The position numbers and the translations under genes were made by a program. A stretch of 64,000 nucleotides of DNA from NCBI GenBank assembly GCA_903845115.1, contig CAIMWE010000022.1:102510-166509 (forward strand), in the 5' to 3' direction. This DNA is from an uncultured Acidobacteriota bacterium (lineage in GTDB: Bacteria > Acidobacteriota > Thermoanaerobaculia > UBA5066). Below the pieces are notes generated by a model. The model made no database searches. It was not told the origin of the DNA and worked only from the letters and a program-made list of their open reading frames with translations. This document shows positions 36,890 through 45,439 of this stretch, one piece after another (position 1 is the first letter of the stretch; each line of letters begins with the position of its first letter).

Positions 36890-37593
36890 ACCCTGGCCAG
36901 GCGGTGGCCGGGGTCTTCTCGGAGCCGGGGAAGACCTTCGAGGGACTCGTCGCCCGGCCCACCTGGTGGCTGCCGTTCGTCCTCCTGATCGCCGCGGTCG
37001 GGGGGTCGATCGTCGTGGCCACCCCCAAGGTCGACACCGGGCAGACGGTGCGGGAGGCCTTCGAGAAGCGCGCCGAGAGAACGGGCGCGAAGGTCCCCGA
37101 GAGCCAGATCGCCGAGGCGGCGGAGCGGTCGAGGAAGTTCGCCTGGCTCGGGGCGCCGATCGGGACCCTCTTCGTCGCCGTGGCGTTCTTCGCGATCGCC
37201 GGAATCCTCCTGGGGGCGGCGAAGGCGATGGGCGGGGAGCTCGGATACGCGCAGATGCTCGCGATCTACGGCCACTCCGGCCTCCCGAACGTCGGAGGGG
37301 CCCTCCTCTCGATCCCGATCTTCCTGACCCAGCCGGACGCGTCGCTCACACAGCAGGCGGCCCAGCGGGTCGTCGTGTCGAACCTGGGGGCTCTCCTTCC
37401 GTCGGACACCGCCCCGGCGCTCCTGGCGGCGGCATCCTCCCTCGACGTCTTCGCGCTCTGGAGCCTCGCCCTGCTGGTGGTCGGGTTCCGGCGCATTCCG
37501 GAGCTCTCGCCGGGGTCGGCCACCGCGATCCCGATCGTCCTCTGGGGGCTCTGGGTGGCGGCGAAGGTCGGCTGGAGGGTCGTGGTCGCATGA
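36886..37593 (+). CDS. Yip1-domain membrane protein
   Basis: 235 aa, TTG start overlapping the tolC stop (TTGA). Begins [20 protein letters not shown], the usual lead-in of YIP1-family bacterial proteins, followed by about five TM helices: [19 protein letters not shown], a pair around residues 85-110, one at 125-145 ([11 protein letters not shown]), one around 183-201, and the last near the C-terminus. Bacterial function is unknown. Its position between tolC and an ABC ATPase suggests it replaces or accompanies a permease in an export system; that is inference. Confidence 0.82.
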   Translation: MNPGQAVAGVFSEPGKTFEGLVARPTWWLPFVLLIAAVGGSIVVATPKVDTGQTVREAFEKRAERTGAKVPESQIAEAAERSRKFAWLGAPIGTLFVAVAFFAIAGILLGAAKAMGGELGYAQMLAIYGHSGLPNVGGALLSIPIFLTQPDASLTQQAAQRVVVSNLGALLPSDTAPALLAAASSLDVFALWSLALLVVGFRRIPELSPGSATAIPIVLWGLWVAAKVGWRVVVA

Positions 37594-38321
37594 GCGGCGA
37601 GACCTTCACTCCCGCTCCCGCTCCGGCCCTGATCGACATGAAGGGCCTCGAGAAGACCTACGTGGTGGGCGAGGAGAAAGTCCGTGCCCTCCGGGGAGTG
37701 ACCTTCTCGATCGAGCGCGGCGAGTACGTCGGTATCATGGGCCCGTCCGGCTCGGGGAAGTCGACTCTCATGAACCTGATCGGCTGCCTGGACACGCCGA
37801 CCGGCGGCTCCTACTTCCTGAACGGGAACGCGGTCCAGGCGATGACCGACGACGACCTCGCGCGGGTCCGGAACCGGGAGATCGGGTTCGTCTTCCAGAC
37901 CTTCAACCTCCTCCCCAGGACCAGCGCCCTCCAGCAGGTGGAGCTCCCGCTCGTCTACTCGGGCGTGCCCCGGAAGGAGCGGCGCGAGCGGGCAGAGAAG
38001 GCGCTCGAGCACGTCGGCCTCTCCGACCGGGCGCACCACAACCCGAACGAGCTCTCGGGGGGGCAGCGCCAGCGCGTCGCGATCGCGCGGGCCCTCGTGA
38101 CGACCCCCTCGCTCCTCCTCGCCGACGAGCCCACGGGCAACCTCGACTCGGCGACGGGCGAGGAGATCATGCGGCTCTTCGGCGAGCTGAACGCCCAGGG
38201 GAACACGATCATCGTCGTCACGCACGAGGAGGACATCGCCGAGCGGATGCGCCGGATCATCCGGATCCGCGACGGCCTGATCTTCGACGACGTGCCGAAC
38301 GTCCCCCGGGAGCGGAGCTAG
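37590..38321 (+). CDS. MacB/LolD-type ABC exporter ATPase
   Basis: 243 aa; ATG overlaps the preceding stop (ATGA). Walker [20 protein letters not shown]-loop [17 protein letters not shown], signature [15 protein letters not shown], Walker [15 protein letters not shown]-loop [16 protein letters not shown] and FQTFNLLPR are typical of the MacB/YtrE class, which works with FtsX-fold permeases in efflux or lipoprotein release. No such permease follows in this window; the operon ends here, with a CTGCCCC/GGGGCAG stem about 30-50 bp downstream. Confidence 0.92.
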   Translation: MSGETFTPAPAPALIDMKGLEKTYVVGEEKVRALRGVTFSIERGEYVGIMGPSGSGKSTLMNLIGCLDTPTGGSYFLNGNAVQAMTDDDLARVRNREIGFVFQTFNLLPRTSALQQVELPLVYSGVPRKERRERAEKALEHVGLSDRAHHNPNELSGGQRQRVAIARALVTTPSLLLADEPTGNLDSATGEEIMRLFGELNAQGNTIIVVTHEEDIAERMRRIIRIRDGLIFDDVPNVPRERS

Positions 38322-38413
38322 CCGCCGCCAGCGCGGGCGTTTCTGCCCCCGACTCGCCGGCGGGGCAGGGAGTCAAGTGCCTGCCCGTGCTAGAGTTCCG
38401 CCTGGAGGGAGCA

Positions 38414-38653
38414 GTGAGCCCGACGATCCTTCGTGTGGCTTCGTTCCGGTTCTACTTCTTCTCCAGGGAGGAGCGTCGGCTCCACGTGCACGTCCAGTCA
38501 CCCGACGGAGAAGCGAAGTACTGGATCGACCCGCAGATCCAGCTGGCTGAGAACGTGGGGCTGAGCCCGGCCACCCTGAGGCGAATCGAGAGGCTGGTGA
38601 AGGAACATGAAGGCGAGATCCGAAAAGCGTGGCGTGACCACTTCGGCGGTTGA
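38414..38653 (+). CDS. DUF4160-family small protein
   Basis: 79 aa from GTG 38414, preceded by GGAGGGAGCA; a GTG at 38387 is in frame but lacks a site. SPTILRVASFRFYFFSREE, LHVHVQSPDGEAKYWIDPQI and the RRIERLVKEHEGEIRKAW helix fit the DUF4160 family. It overlaps the DUF2442 gene by 47 bp. Such pairs are common, scattered between strains, and have been suggested to be toxin-antitoxin-like; activity is not shown. A TGCTAGAGT extended -10 lies at 38386-38394. Confidence 0.78.
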   Translation: MSPTILRVASFRFYFFSREERRLHVHVQSPDGEAKYWIDPQIQLAENVGLSPATLRRIERLVKEHEGEIRKAWRDHFGG

Positions 38654-38906
38654 GGTCACCAACATCTCGGTGAACGGATTCTGGCTCCTGGTCGGACCGG
38701 AGGAGGTGTTCCTTTCCTTCAGCGCTTTCCCGTGGTTTCGCCGGGCCACCGTCGAGCAGATCGCCGCCGTCACGCTTCCTTCCCAGGGGCACCTGTACTG
38801 GCCCGACCTCGATATCGATCTCGCCGTCGAGTCGATTCGTGACCCGGCCGCCTTCCCGCTTGTATCGGGGACGCCAGAGAGAGCCGGAAACGCCGCTCGC
38901 TCCTGA
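38607..38906 (+). CDS. DUF2442-family small protein
   Basis: 99 aa, ATG 38607 with GAAGGAAC upstream; GTG 38633 is an alternative. The segment AVEVTNISVNGFWLLVGPEEVFLSFSAFPWF then LPSQGHLYWPDLDIDLAVESI matches DUF2442, a small beta-rich fold often next to DUF4160. The pair is flanked by unrelated operons on both sides and is followed by a convergent gene 61 bp away. Function unknown; a partner/antitoxin role for the DUF4160 protein is plausible but unproven. Confidence 0.78.
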   Translation: MKARSEKRGVTTSAVEVTNISVNGFWLLVGPEEVFLSFSAFPWFRRATVEQIAAVTLPSQGHLYWPDLDIDLAVESIRDPAAFPLVSGTPERAGNAARS

Positions 38907-38967
38907 ACCAGTCAACGTCAGAGCCGGCGCGACAGATCCTCTAGATTCGCGACGGACCGACTCTCCT

Positions 38968-40020
38968 CTATTCCCGGTCGTACCAGATCGGGTCCGGGAA
39001 GGAGAGCCGGCAGGGCTCGCCCTCGCCGAAGGGAGCCTCGCGGCGGTTCTTCTGGACCCTCACCTCCACGGCCCCGATCGCGATCCGGTAGTCCACCGTG
39101 TCGCCCAGGTAGGCCCGCCGCCGGACGGTCCCGAGGACGCCCGTGTCGCGGCTCAACCCTACCTCGGAGGGGCGGCACGCCAGGGTCATTCGCCTCCCCG
39201 GCACGCCGCCGGTCGAGACCGGGAACGGCCCGGCCTCCCGCGCCCCCTCGACCCAGGCGGAGCCGCCCTCCACCTCCACCGGGAGGAAGTTCGAGAGCCC
39301 GATGAACCCGAAGACGAAGCGGCTCGCCGGGCGGCGGTAGATCTCGAGGGGAGTCCCGACCTGCTGCGCCACCCCGTCCTTCATCACGAGGATCCGGTCC
39401 GAGAGGGCCATCGCCTCGGTCTGGTCGTGCGTGACGAAGACGATCGTGAAGCCGAACTGCCGCTGCAGGTCCTTGATCTCGAACCGCATCTCCTCACGGA
39501 GCTTCGGATCGAGGTTCGACAGGGGCTCGTCGAGGAGCATCACGGAGGGGTTGATGGCGATCGCCCGCGCCAGCGCGATCCGCTGCTTCTGCCCGCCCGA
39601 CAGCTCGTTCGGGAAGGTCCGCTCCACGCTCGCGAGGCCGGTGTAGCGGATCGCCCGGCCGGCCCGCTCGGCGATCTCGGACTTCGGCAGCCCCCGGATC
39701 TGGAGGGGGAACGCCACGTTGTCCCAGACCGAGAGGTGCGGCCAGACGGCAAAGGCCTGGAAGACCATCCCGAAATTCCGCTTCTCGGGCGGGACGTAGT
39801 AATTGCGGACGCAGGAGGAGAGGAGCTGACCGCCGACCGAGAGCTCGCCCTCGTCCAGGTCCTCGAACCCGGCGATCATCCGGAGGGTCGTCGTCTTGCC
39901 GCACCCCGAGGGGCCTAGCATCGAGAAGCACTCCCCCTTCTCGATCGAGAGGGAGAGGTCGTCCACCGCGGTCACGCGGCCGAATCGCTTCGTCACGTGG
40001 CTCAGGACGAGGTGGCTCAC
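38968..40020 (-). CDS. Second ATPase of the Fe3+/phosphonate-type ABC importer
   Basis: 350 aa, GTG 40020 overlapping the permease stop (GTGA). Walker A GPSGCGKTTTLRMIAGFEDL, Q-loop VFQAFAVWPHLSVWDNVAFP, signature LSGGQKQRIALARAI, Walker B VMLLDEPLSNLDPKLREE, and H-loop FVTHDQTEAMALSD, followed by a C-terminal TOBE domain (about residues 270-345). It is close in sequence to the ATPase at 41747, sharing REEMRFEIKDLQR and an FxPVE end to the core. The permease lies between the two, which suggests duplication and use of an ATPase heterodimer. Confidence 0.92.
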   Translation of the reverse strand: MSHLVLSHVTKRFGRVTAVDDLSLSIEKGECFSMLGPSGCGKTTTLRMIAGFEDLDEGELSVGGQLLSSCVRNYYVPPEKRNFGMVFQAFAVWPHLSVWDNVAFPLQIRGLPKSEIAERAGRAIRYTGLASVERTFPNELSGGQKQRIALARAIAINPSVMLLDEPLSNLDPKLREEMRFEIKDLQRQFGFTIVFVTHDQTEAMALSDRILVMKDGVAQQVGTPLEIYRRPASRFVFGFIGLSNFLPVEVEGGSAWVEGAREAGPFPVSTGGVPGRRMTLACRPSEVGLSRDTGVLGTVRRRAYLGDTVDYRIAIGAVEVRVQKNRREAPFGEGEPCRLSFPDPIWYDRE

Positions 40021-41750
40021 GCCTGGTCCCCCGGCACGGTGGTGCGGGTGATCCGCTTGATGACGACCTGCCCGACCACGATGATCGCGAGGGCCACCGT
40101 CGCCAGCGTCGCGGCGTAGACCGTCTCGCCGTCCTCGTTCAGCGTGTAGATCGCCACCCCGATCGTCCGCGTGGTCGGCCCGTAGAGGAGGACGGAAGTC
40201 GTCAGCTCCCGGAGCGCGGGCAGGAAGATCAGGAAGAACGCCGCGACCATCCCCGGCTTGATCAGCGGGATGACGATGTCCCGGAGGGCCTGCCAGTGGG
40301 TCGCCCCGGACGCGCGGGCCGCCTCCTCCAGCGAGTCGTGGACCTGCTCCAGGGCGGCCGAGTTCGACTTCAGCGAGAACGCCATGTACCGGGCGACGTA
40401 GGCGACGAAGATGATCCAGGCGGTGTTGTAGAGGTTCACGCCGAACTTCCCGCTCCACATCAGGATCACGCCGAGGGCGATGACCGTGCCGGGCACCGAG
40501 AAGGGGAGGACTCCCAGGAACTCCAGCAGGAACTTCCCGCGCACCTTCATCTTCACGATCACGTACGAGATGAGCGTCCCGACGAGCATCGTGACGAAGG
40601 CGGCCCCGAGGGAAAGATAGAAGCTGTTCCAGATGGCGTCCCTGGTCATCTTCCAGTCGAACAGGATGTACTTCAGGTTGTCGAGGCTCATGTTCGAAAG
40701 GGTGAACGAGACCCCGTACGTCTTCAGCGTTCCCACGAGGACGATCGTGACGGTCGGGAGGACCACGGTCACCAGGATGTAGAGGATGCTCAGGATCAGC
40801 AGCGGGACCTTCAGGCCGCGCAGCTTCAGGACCATGGGCCGCATGCTCTTCCCGGAGATCACCTGGAACCGGCCGGCCTTCAGGAGGAGGCTCTGGGCCC
40901 AGAGAATCACCCCGGCCGCCACGACGAGGATCGACGAGAGGATCGTCCCGGTCCGGATCGCCGTGAAGCTGCCGCCGCTCTGGTGGATCTTCTCGTAAAT
41001 CTTCGTCGGGATGTTGTAGATCCCCACCTCGGTCCCGAGGATGGCCGGGACGCCGAAGTGGGAGAGGGAGTAGAGCGCGACGAGGAGGGCTCCCGCCGCG
41101 ATGCTCGGGAGCATCAGCGGGAGCGTGATCCGCCGGGTGATCGTCAGGAGGCCGGCGCCCGAGATCCGCGCCGACTCCTCGAGCGTCGGGTCCATCCGCT
41201 CGAGCGCGCCGGAGACCTGGATGAAGACGAACGGGAAGAGGTACATCGTCTCGACGGCGATGATCCCGCCGAGGCTGTAGATGTCGAAGACGGGCCCGTC
41301 CAGGCCGAACGCGCCCGCCAGGGCCTTGTTGACGAAGCCGGAGCGAGGGGAGAGGAGCATCTTCCAGGCGAGGGCGCCGATGAAGGAGGGGAGCATGAAG
41401 GGGACGAGGAACAGGAGCTTCATCGTCTCCTTGAACGGGAGGTCGGTCCGCGAGACGAGCCAGGCGAAGAAGACGCCGATGATCGTCGAGAAGAAGGTGA
41501 CCCCGGCGGCGATGACGACGGAGTTCCGGAGCGCCTCGTAGGTGTCGGGCTTCCGGAGGATCGCCAGGACCTCCTTGACGTTCGGGGAGCCGTCGACGAC
41601 CAGGGCCGTCCAGAAGATGAGGAGGACCGGGATCGCCACGACGACGACCAGGACGACGACCGAGAGCGCGAGGAGGACCTCGGCCGCGCCGAACCGGGGG
41701 CCGTTGCCGGCGGCGCCGGCCGGGGCGGACGGGCCGCTCGCGCCGGTCAC
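40017..41750 (-). CDS. Fused two-domain permease of an Fe3+/2-aminoethylphosphonate-type importer
   Basis: 577 aa, GTG 41750 overlapping the upstream ATPase stop. About 12 TM helices in two homologous halves; each half has an EAA-type cytoplasmic loop, EESARISGAGLLTITRRITLP and EEAARASGATHWQALRDIVIP. The fused layout is that of FbpB/AfuB and PhnU-like permeases. It forms the whole membrane channel of the importer. Flanked by two ATPases, with the binding protein first in the operon. Confidence 0.93.
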   Translation of the reverse strand: MTGASGPSAPAGAAGNGPRFGAAEVLLALSVVVLVVVVAIPVLLIFWTALVVDGSPNVKEVLAILRKPDTYEALRNSVVIAAGVTFFSTIIGVFFAWLVSRTDLPFKETMKLLFLVPFMLPSFIGALAWKMLLSPRSGFVNKALAGAFGLDGPVFDIYSLGGIIAVETMYLFPFVFIQVSGALERMDPTLEESARISGAGLLTITRRITLPLMLPSIAAGALLVALYSLSHFGVPAILGTEVGIYNIPTKIYEKIHQSGGSFTAIRTGTILSSILVVAAGVILWAQSLLLKAGRFQVISGKSMRPMVLKLRGLKVPLLILSILYILVTVVLPTVTIVLVGTLKTYGVSFTLSNMSLDNLKYILFDWKMTRDAIWNSFYLSLGAAFVTMLVGTLISYVIVKMKVRGKFLLEFLGVLPFSVPGTVIALGVILMWSGKFGVNLYNTAWIIFVAYVARYMAFSLKSNSAALEQVHDSLEEAARASGATHWQALRDIVIPLIKPGMVAAFFLIFLPALRELTTSVLLYGPTTRTIGVAIYTLNEDGETVYAATLATVALAIIVVGQVVIKRITRTTVPGDQA

Positions 41751-42865
41751 CGGAGGCCCTCCTTCGCGAGCGCGGCGGCGTCGAACCACTTCACGTCGTG
41801 GAGCCGGATCGCGACCGGCTCCCCCTCGCGCAGCACGAGGCCGGCCCTCTCGGCCGCTCCGACGTCCTGCAGGACGCGCAGCTCCGTCCCCCCGGCGTCG
41901 ATGCGGCAGTCGATCGACGCCCCGAGGAAGACCGCCCGCTTCAGGACGCCGGCCGCGTGGCGCTCGGCGTCCCCGGAGGAGGCCGGAGAGAGGGCGATGT
42001 CTGTGGGACGGCACCCCGCGACGAGGCGGTCGGCGGCGGGCCGGGCACCGCCGTCGGCCGGAGGAAGGGCCAGCGGGACGGCGGTCCCGCGGACGAAGTC
42101 CAGGCCGTCCCTCCGCTCCACGGGGATGAAGTTGGCGACGCCGAGGAACGAGAAGACGAAGCTGTCCCCCGGGTTCTCGTAGATCGTGTCGGGGGCCCCG
42201 ACCTGGCGGACCCTCCCCCGGGCGTCCAGCACCGCCATCCGGTCGGAGATCGCGAGGGCGACCTCCTGGTCGTGCGTGACGTAGAGGATGGTCACGCCGG
42301 TCCTCCGCTGGAGGTCCTTGATCTCGAAGCGCATCTCCTCCCGGAGGTTCGCGTCGAGGTTCGAGAGCGGCTCGTCGAGGAGCATCACCTCGGGGTTCGA
42401 GACGAGGGCGCGGGCGAGCGCGACGCGCTGCTGCTGCCCGCCCGAGAGCTGGTAGGGGAGCCGGGCCTCGAGCCCCGAAAGGCCCACGTCCCGGATCGTC
42501 TGGGCCGCCCGCTCGGCGGCCTCGCCCTTCGCCACCTTGCGAATGACGAGGGGGTAGACGACGTTCTCGTACACGGTCTTGTGGGGCCAGACGGCGTAGT
42601 CCTGGAAGACGACGCCGACGTTCCGCCGCTCCGGAGGGGCGTGGACTTTTCGCGCCGGGTCCGACACGACCCGGGCCCCGATGGAAATGGCCCCGCCCGA
42701 GAGCCGCTCGAAGCCGGCGATGAGTCGGAGGACCACGGTCTTGCCGCAGCCGGAGGGGCCGAGGAAGGTGAAGCACTCCCCGTCCCGGACGGCGAGCGAG
42801 AGGCCTTCCATGACGGTGTGGCGCCCGAAGCTCCTGGAGACCTCCCGCAGCTCGACGCCCGCCAT
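41747..42865 (-). CDS. First ATPase of the Fe3+/phosphonate-type ABC importer
   Basis: 372 aa, ATG 42865, 9 bp after the binding-protein gene. Walker A GPSGCGKTVVLRLIAGFERL, Q-loop VFQDYAVWPHKTVYENVVYP, signature LSGGQQQRVALARAL, Walker B VMLLDEPLSNLDANLREE, and H-loop YVTHDQEVALAISD. The TOBE region is about residues 275-360, with a Pro/Ala/Asp-rich insert. Substrate class cannot be set from the ATPase alone. Confidence 0.92.
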   Translation of the reverse strand: MAGVELREVSRSFGRHTVMEGLSLAVRDGECFTFLGPSGCGKTVVLRLIAGFERLSGGAISIGARVVSDPARKVHAPPERRNVGVVFQDYAVWPHKTVYENVVYPLVIRKVAKGEAAERAAQTIRDVGLSGLEARLPYQLSGGQQQRVALARALVSNPEVMLLDEPLSNLDANLREEMRFEIKDLQRRTGVTILYVTHDQEVALAISDRMAVLDARGRVRQVGAPDTIYENPGDSFVFSFLGVANFIPVERRDGLDFVRGTAVPLALPPADGGARPAADRLVAGCRPTDIALSPASSGDAERHAAGVLKRAVFLGASIDCRIDAGGTELRVLQDVGAAERAGLVLREGEPVAIRLHDVKWFDAAALAKEGLR

Positions 42866-42874
42866 CGCGGGAGG

Positions 42875-43888
42875 CTACTTCGCCTTCATGATCGCGTCGA
42901 ACTTCTCGAGGATCGCTTCCTTCTCGGCCATCGTCTTGAGGTAGTCGAGCTTCATCGCCCGGCCGACCGCCTCCTCCGTGGAGGCGAGGCCCAGCTCCTT
43001 CGGGAGCGCGACGTCGGAGCGGATCGGGAGCGTCCCGGTGGAGGCGATGATCGTCTGCCCGTCCTTCGAGAGGAGGAAGTCGATGAACTTCTCGGCCGCC
43101 TTCCGGTTCGGCGTTCCCTTGACGATCGCGACCGGGCTCGGGATCACGAGCATCTCCTTCGGGAAGGCGAGGCCCAGGTTGGCCCCCTTGCGTATCTTCT
43201 CGACGGCGATGTAGTCGGGCGCGAGGGTCACCAGGAGGTCGCCGGAGGCGGTGTCGTCGACGACCTGGCCCGAGCCCTGGCCGACGAGCGCGCCGTTCCT
43301 GCGGAGCTTCTGGATGTAGTCCCACCCGAACGTGTTCACGAGCAGCGAGACGCTGACGAACGAGGTCCCCGAGAGGGCTGGGTTCGCGATGCCGAGGCCG
43401 TTCCGGAACCGGGCGTCGAGGAGGTCGGGCCACGACTTCGGCGGCACGGCCACCTTCTTCGTGTTGTAGGCGATGCCGAGGGTGCCGAGGCGGGCCGGGG
43501 TGAAGAACCCGTCGGGGTCCTTCACTGGGCTCCTCACGTTCTGGGCCTCGGGCGAGACGTACTTCTCGAGCATCCCGTCCCTCTTGAGGGCGTAGAAGTC
43601 GGGGACCTCGCTGTGCCAGAGGACGTCCACGGTCATCCTCCCGGACTGCCGCTCGGCGGCCACCTTCGCCATCAGCTTCCCGGCGCCGGCCGAGTAGTAG
43701 TCGAAGGCGATCTCCGGGTGCCTCTTCTGGAACTCGTCGCGCAGCTTCCCGATCAGGCTCTCCTTCATGGAGGTGTAGACCATCAGCTTCTCGGCGCCGT
43801 TCGCCGCTCCCGCGAGGCCGGCGACTCCGGCGACGGCCAGGGCCATCCCGATGATCGATCCTCTGACGACCGCGTTCTTCCGTTTCAT
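42875..43888 (-). CDS. Periplasmic substrate-binding protein, FbpA/PhnS-like
   Basis: 337 aa, ATG 43888 with GAGGAG upstream. Signal peptide about residues 1-32 (IIGMALAVAGVAGLAGAANG). VYTSMKESLIGKLRDEFQKR, ISFDYYSAGAGKL-like hinge (IAFDYYSAGAGKL) and the DVLWHSEVPDFYALKRDGML segment are typical of type II binding proteins for iron or 2-aminoethylphosphonate. The paired Tyr that hold ferric iron in FbpA are not evident; only APDYIAVEKI is at that place, which makes iron less certain. First gene of the operon; secreted. Confidence 0.87.
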   Translation of the reverse strand: MKRKNAVVRGSIIGMALAVAGVAGLAGAANGAEKLMVYTSMKESLIGKLRDEFQKRHPEIAFDYYSAGAGKLMAKVAAERQSGRMTVDVLWHSEVPDFYALKRDGMLEKYVSPEAQNVRSPVKDPDGFFTPARLGTLGIAYNTKKVAVPPKSWPDLLDARFRNGLGIANPALSGTSFVSVSLLVNTFGWDYIQKLRRNGALVGQGSGQVVDDTASGDLLVTLAPDYIAVEKIRKGANLGLAFPKEMLVIPSPVAIVKGTPNRKAAEKFIDFLLSKDGQTIIASTGTLPIRSDVALPKELGLASTEEAVGRAMKLDYLKTMAEKEAILEKFDAIMKAK

Positions 43889-43978
43889 CTTCGTCTCCTC
43901 TTCGGTGCCGGGGAGTGGGGGCCGGTGTGCCGCGCCGCCGCGCGGCCGCCGGGCGGGGCTGCGGCGATCCCCTCGGCG

Positions 43979-45439
43979 TCAGCGCAGCGGGCCGAACGAC
44001 ACGGAGGCTGCGGCCGCCCGGGCGATCTCGAGAAGGGGCCTCGGCATGACGCCGAGCAGCAGGATACCGGCCGCCACCAGGACGTAGGCGGCTCCGGCGA
44101 GCGGGTCCTCCTCGGGGATCTCCACCTCGTGTCCGGGCTCCTTCATCCAGAGGTAGTAGATGACCCGGAAGTAGAACCCGACGGAGATGAGGCTGCCGAG
44201 GATACCGACGAGCGCGAGCGGCATCAGGCCGGCCGCGATCGCGGAACGGAAGACGAGGAACTTCCCGATGAAGCCGACGGTGGGCGGGAACCCGGCCAGC
44301 GAGACCATCGAGAGGGAGAGGATCGTCGCCGCGAAGGGGCGCCGCCGGCCCATCCCGGCCAGGTCGGAGAGCGAGTGGGCCTCCTTCTCGCCGGCCGAGA
44401 GGACGGCCGAGGAGAGGAAGGCGGCCGCGTTCGTGAGAATGTAGCCGGCCAGGAAGACGAGCAGGCCCTCGAAGGCGTCGGAGTTGAAGGTCGCGAGCGC
44501 GATGGCGGCGTACCCCATCTGCGCGATGCCGGAGTAGGCGAGCATCCGCTTCACGTCCCGCTGCGAGAGCGCGACGATGTTCCCGAAGAGGATCGACGCC
44601 ACGGCCAGGATGCCGAGGAGGGGCTGCCACGGGTCGCCCAGGCCATTCGGGGCGAGGGCGCCGAGGATCCGGACCATGACGACCATCGCGGCCGCCTTCG
44701 GTGCCGTGGAGAGGAACGTGACGGCCGGCGTCGTCATCCCCTGGTAGACGTCCGGCGCCCAGGAGTGGAACGGGACGAGCGCGATCTTGAACGAGAGGGC
44801 CGCCACGATGGCGAGGAGGCCGGCGGAGAGGAGGGGGTCGAGGAGGAGGCTGTGCCCCAGGGCCGCCTCCCGGATGGCGATCAGGTTCGTCGAGCCGACC
44901 CGGCCGTAGACGGTGGCCACGCCGAAGAGGAGGAAGGCCGAGGCGACCGCCCCGACGAGGAAGTACTTCATCGCCGACTCGACCGACTCGGCGGTCTCGC
45001 GGTACCAGGCGGCGAGGACGTAGAGGCCGAACGACATCATCTCGAGGCCGATGAAGACGACGAGGAGGTCGGAGCCCTTGACCATGAGCGTCAGGCCCGC
45101 GGTCGACCAGAGGAGGAGGGCGTAGAACTCGCCCTGGTTCTTCCGGTCCCGCTCGAGGAGGGCGGCGCCGCCCAGGACGGCGAGCGTCGCCGCGCTGATG
45201 GCGGCCAGGTCGACGAATCGGGTCAGGTCCGAGGCCTCGATCGCCTTCGAGAAGAAGGTGCCGCCGAGGTAGTGGCCCGCCCAGTTCGCGCCGAAGAGCC
45301 CCGCGAGCGCGACGTAGGGGAACGCCGGCCGGAGCGGGCGCGCGAAGGCGTCCAGCAGGACGAGCAGCAGGCCGAACACCGAGAGGACGATCTCGGGGCC
45401 GACGGCGGCGAGATCCGCGGAGGTGAGGTTCAGGGTCAC
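43979..45439 (-). CDS. nuoN: NADH-quinone oxidoreductase subunit N
   Basis: 486 aa, GTG 45439 overlapping the nuoM stop (GTGA). Antiporter-like proton-channel subunit of Complex I with about 14 TM helices. The conserved Glu in VFIGLEMMSFGLYVLAAW, Lys in MKYFLVGAVASAFLLFG, and FKIALVPFHSWAPDVYQG (central Lys) are present, as is DVKRMLAYSGIAQMGY. Last gene of the nuo run. About 90 bp of gene-free sequence separates it from the binding-protein gene. Confidence 0.95.
   Translation of the reverse strand: MTLNLTSADLAAVGPEIVLSVFGLLLVLLDAFARPLRPAFPYVALAGLFGANWAGHYLGGTFFSKAIEASDLTRFVDLAAISAATLAVLGGAALLERDRKNQGEFYALLLWSTAGLTLMVKGSDLLVVFIGLEMMSFGLYVLAAWYRETAESVESAMKYFLVGAVASAFLLFGVATVYGRVGSTNLIAIREAALGHSLLLDPLLSAGLLAIVAALSFKIALVPFHSWAPDVYQGMTTPAVTFLSTAPKAAAMVVMVRILGALAPNGLGDPWQPLLGILAVASILFGNIVALSQRDVKRMLAYSGIAQMGYAAIALATFNSDAFEGLLVFLAGYILTNAAAFLSSAVLSAGEKEAHSLSDLAGMGRRRPFAATILSLSMVSLAGFPPTVGFIGKFLVFRSAIAAGLMPLALVGILGSLISVGFYFRVIYYLWMKEPGHEVEIPEEDPLAGAAYVLVAAGILLLGVMPRPLLEIARAAAASVSFGPLR

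Noticed and set aside
40017..44630. Apparent 1537-codon fusion of transporter, ATPase and nuoN sequence on the minus strand
   Set aside because: Only the last 577 codons (the permease) match a family; the rest is out of frame with the ATPase, binding protein and nuoN.
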